The position numbers and the translations under genes were made by a program. From Saccoglossus kowalevskii (Eukaryota; Hemichordata; Enteropneusta; Harrimaniidae): 26,599 bases of DNA. Of this stretch, positions 20,861-26,599 are shown piece after piece; positions within the stretch are counted from its first letter, which is position 1; each line of letters opens with the position of its first letter. A model generated the notes under the pieces. That model worked only from the letters and a program-made list of their open reading frames with translations, was not told the DNA's origin and searched no databases. Location: assembly GCF_000003605.2 (NCBI RefSeq), contig NW_003108093.1, positions 214,314 through 240,912 on the forward strand. The letters run 5' to 3'.

Positions 20861-21045
20861 TTTTATTTTTCACCACAAACCATAGTTATTAGGTCCCCTC
20901 ACCCCACTCTGTTTTTCCTCCAAGAGTCACTTATCAGCCCATCAGTGGAGATTGTTTTATTTTTCACCACAAACCATAGTTAGGTCCCCTCACCCCACTC
21001 TGTTTTTCCTCCAAGAGTCACTTATCAGCCCATCAGTGGAGATTG
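20861..21045. repeat. 94-bp tandem duplication (94 + 91 bp)
   Basis: The segment starting TTTTATTTTTCACCACAAAC at 20861-20954 is repeated at 20955-21045. The copies match throughout except that the second lacks three bases (GTTATTAGG against GTTAGG). Such near-identity suggests a recent duplication. Confidence 0.95.
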
Positions 21046-22739
21046 TTTTGTTTTAACACCATCCTGTGAATGAAGGAATTAACTGTAACTTGCACTGCTT
21101 TCTCACTGCAGGAAACTGGCGCCAAACACACTGTGGTAGTTAGCTTGAACAAACAGATAAACAATCTGGCAGTGCACTCCCTGTGGTTTGTGGTGTAACT
21201 CATTTAAACTCTGCTGGCATTCCCTGGCTTGGCTATGGCTTCCATTGCTTTTCAATAAGAACAATGACTGTATTATTACTTTGCATTACACAACTAAACA
21301 AACTTGTTAATAGATGATCCAATGTTTCCTCTGTAGGTGGTGTCTTAATAAGACTCAACACTGAACTGGAGATGCTGTGGTTTTGAGTTGTGAGCAGTGC
21401 TGACCATGTTGTAGTAAAGTTTTACATATCATCTATTGATATGAATGCTGCAAAGCCAAGTTTAGCAGTTCTGAGAAACAAGTTTAGTTGACTTCGGCAG
21501 ATTCTGTTACGGTATATCTTTCTCCCTATTGTGCACACAGTATCACTACCATGTTTTAAAAAATAAGTATAATAAATAAAATGATACACAAAAATTTTCG
21601 TAAGTTTGTTATATTACAAACTTAGAATCTAACATTTACTGATATTCTTCCTTCAAATGTTGGAAATTCCATATTATAATGGAACATTACCCATGCCCTC
21701 AGCTGACATTTTTGTAGGATATGCGATTTATTTTCACAAGTATTGTGACCATATTTTCACAGTAAAGTGACAGGATAAATATATGAAGGTGACAACAATG
21801 ATTTGAATGTTGAGTTGCATATAGAGGTATTCTGAGTGTCTCCTTTATAGCTTCATTTAAACCATGATTGTGAATATCTATTGAATATTGTGTATCCACA
21901 CAAATACACTTTTATGCTGACTGTTTTCCAATACCAATACTGATTATCATCACAGTTTTTATCACAGAATGGCTTCAACAGAGAAAAAATATCAAGAGAG
22001 GCAAAAAATTTAAATAATCACTATCTGAATAAAAGTATTTCAATATCATGGTTTGATTTGAGAGCACTCACAGGAACAAATCTCACAAAATCCATTGATA
22101 TTTTAACAACCCCAGTAAAACATTCACTTACAAAATTTAAGTGAATTTTTCCTGACTTTCACAAAATTAGGCAGCTTTGTCTTATACAAAATGTAGCTTC
22201 ATATCAACTATGACTACAACATTTCTATAAAATACATCAAAAACAATTATGTGCAAAGCGTCATATTAATGAATATTCAATAATTACTTTTATGTTTGTT
22301 TTTTTTTTCTTGTTTTTGTGTCTATCATTTGTCTTTGCTAGCATCAGCAGCCTATGTGTGTGAGTGTGCATACATTATGCTATTGTGTATTGAGTGACAT
22401 GGCTAAGACTGAATGAATGAATGAATCGCCAGTGGATTGGATTTGTGTTTGTAAGCCTGTAAAATGCTTAGAGAGCACGTACTTTGGTCAAATGTGGAGT
22501 GCATGAATTGCTAGTGATTAAGTATCTGTCTGAGTTGGTGTATGGAGTGCAAACACCAGAGGGCAGTAGATATCAGAAACATGTGAAAGAAGATTGGTGT
22601 GACTTTCATTTGTTTAACACAAGAGGGCGAAAGACATGAGATTTCTTCTTTGAATGCTCTGTTTTTAAAAAGTTTACTGATCCAGGAATTGCCAATCAGA
22701 AATTTTTTTTATTAAGTTTATTCGTTATTTTTTATCCAG
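21046..22739. other. non-coding stretch directly before first exon
   Basis: No exon recognised. An acceptor-like TTTCTCACTGCAG ends at 21110 and is followed by 28 open codons, but the peptide matches nothing in the PH-BEACH family. An E2F-like word, TTTGGCGCCAG on the minus strand, lies at 21116-21126. CTCF-like words are at 22553-22567 and 22617-22631 on +. The polypyrimidine tract and TATCCAG acceptor of the first exon end at 22739. Confidence 0.5.

Positions 22740-26599
<3,860 letters not shown>

Noticed and set aside
21111-21200. 28 open codons after a good acceptor-like TTTCTCACTGCAG
   Set aside because: The peptide (ETGAKHTVVVSLNKQINNL...) fits no part of the PH-BEACH protein I can recall, and no good donor keeps the phase needed for the exon at 22740.
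1-22739. Nested MAB21-like gene, as in vertebrate NBEA/LRBA introns
   Set aside because: That gene is a single exon of about 360 codons; no ORF near that length other than the repeat-derived one exists in the window.

Overview
This window is animal nuclear DNA. It is AT-rich and has long non-coding stretches, several minisatellites and short inverted-repeat elements. It contains one split gene with GT-AG introns. The gene is recognisable by translation as a neurobeachin/LRBA-type PH-BEACH protein. The repeat landscape and the mixture of NBEA-like and LRBA-like residues suggest an invertebrate, perhaps marine, that carries the single ancestral co-orthologue. That placement is inference, and I cannot name the species.

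Positions 1-22739 hold no exon that I can support. The stretch is mostly unique AT-rich DNA carrying a dense set of tandem repeats: a 32-bp duplication (5035-5100), an ATTT/TGCATTTA microsatellite (6971-7050), a 21-bp array of 34 units (7469-8195), a 30-bp array of 6 units (8367-8546), a 26-bp array of about 25 units (13078-13744), a 58-bp array broken by a 50-N assembly gap (16231-16672), degenerate 60-65-bp repeats (17085-17335), a very homogeneous 32-bp array of 21 units (18229-18913), a CA microsatellite (18982-19024), degenerate ~73-bp repeats (20391-20625) and a 94-bp duplication (20861-21045). Two short non-autonomous DNA-transposon-like elements lie at 9283-9465 and 12115-12263. No long ORF here looks like a real gene; the longest (253 codons) is a by-product of the 21-bp array.

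Positions 22740-26599 hold nine consecutive exons on the + strand, the last cut by the window end. They encode 351 codons in unbroken phase: the C-terminal half of the PH domain, the PH-BEACH linker, and most of the BEACH domain. The introns between them are 86-674 bp. The first visible exon starts inside the PH domain, so the roughly 2,000 N-terminal residues expected for this family must be encoded upstream. Everything from 1 to 22739 is therefore most simply read as part of one intron at least 22.7 kb long. The WD40 C-terminus lies beyond the right edge. One intron (25551-25966) carries a 305-bp inverted-repeat element flanked by TTAA.

There is only one gene, so no operon or pathway layout applies. 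NBEA/LRBA proteins are large cytosolic scaffolds for vesicle trafficking and protein kinase A anchoring. No RNA gene, CRISPR array or protein-coding mobile element was seen.
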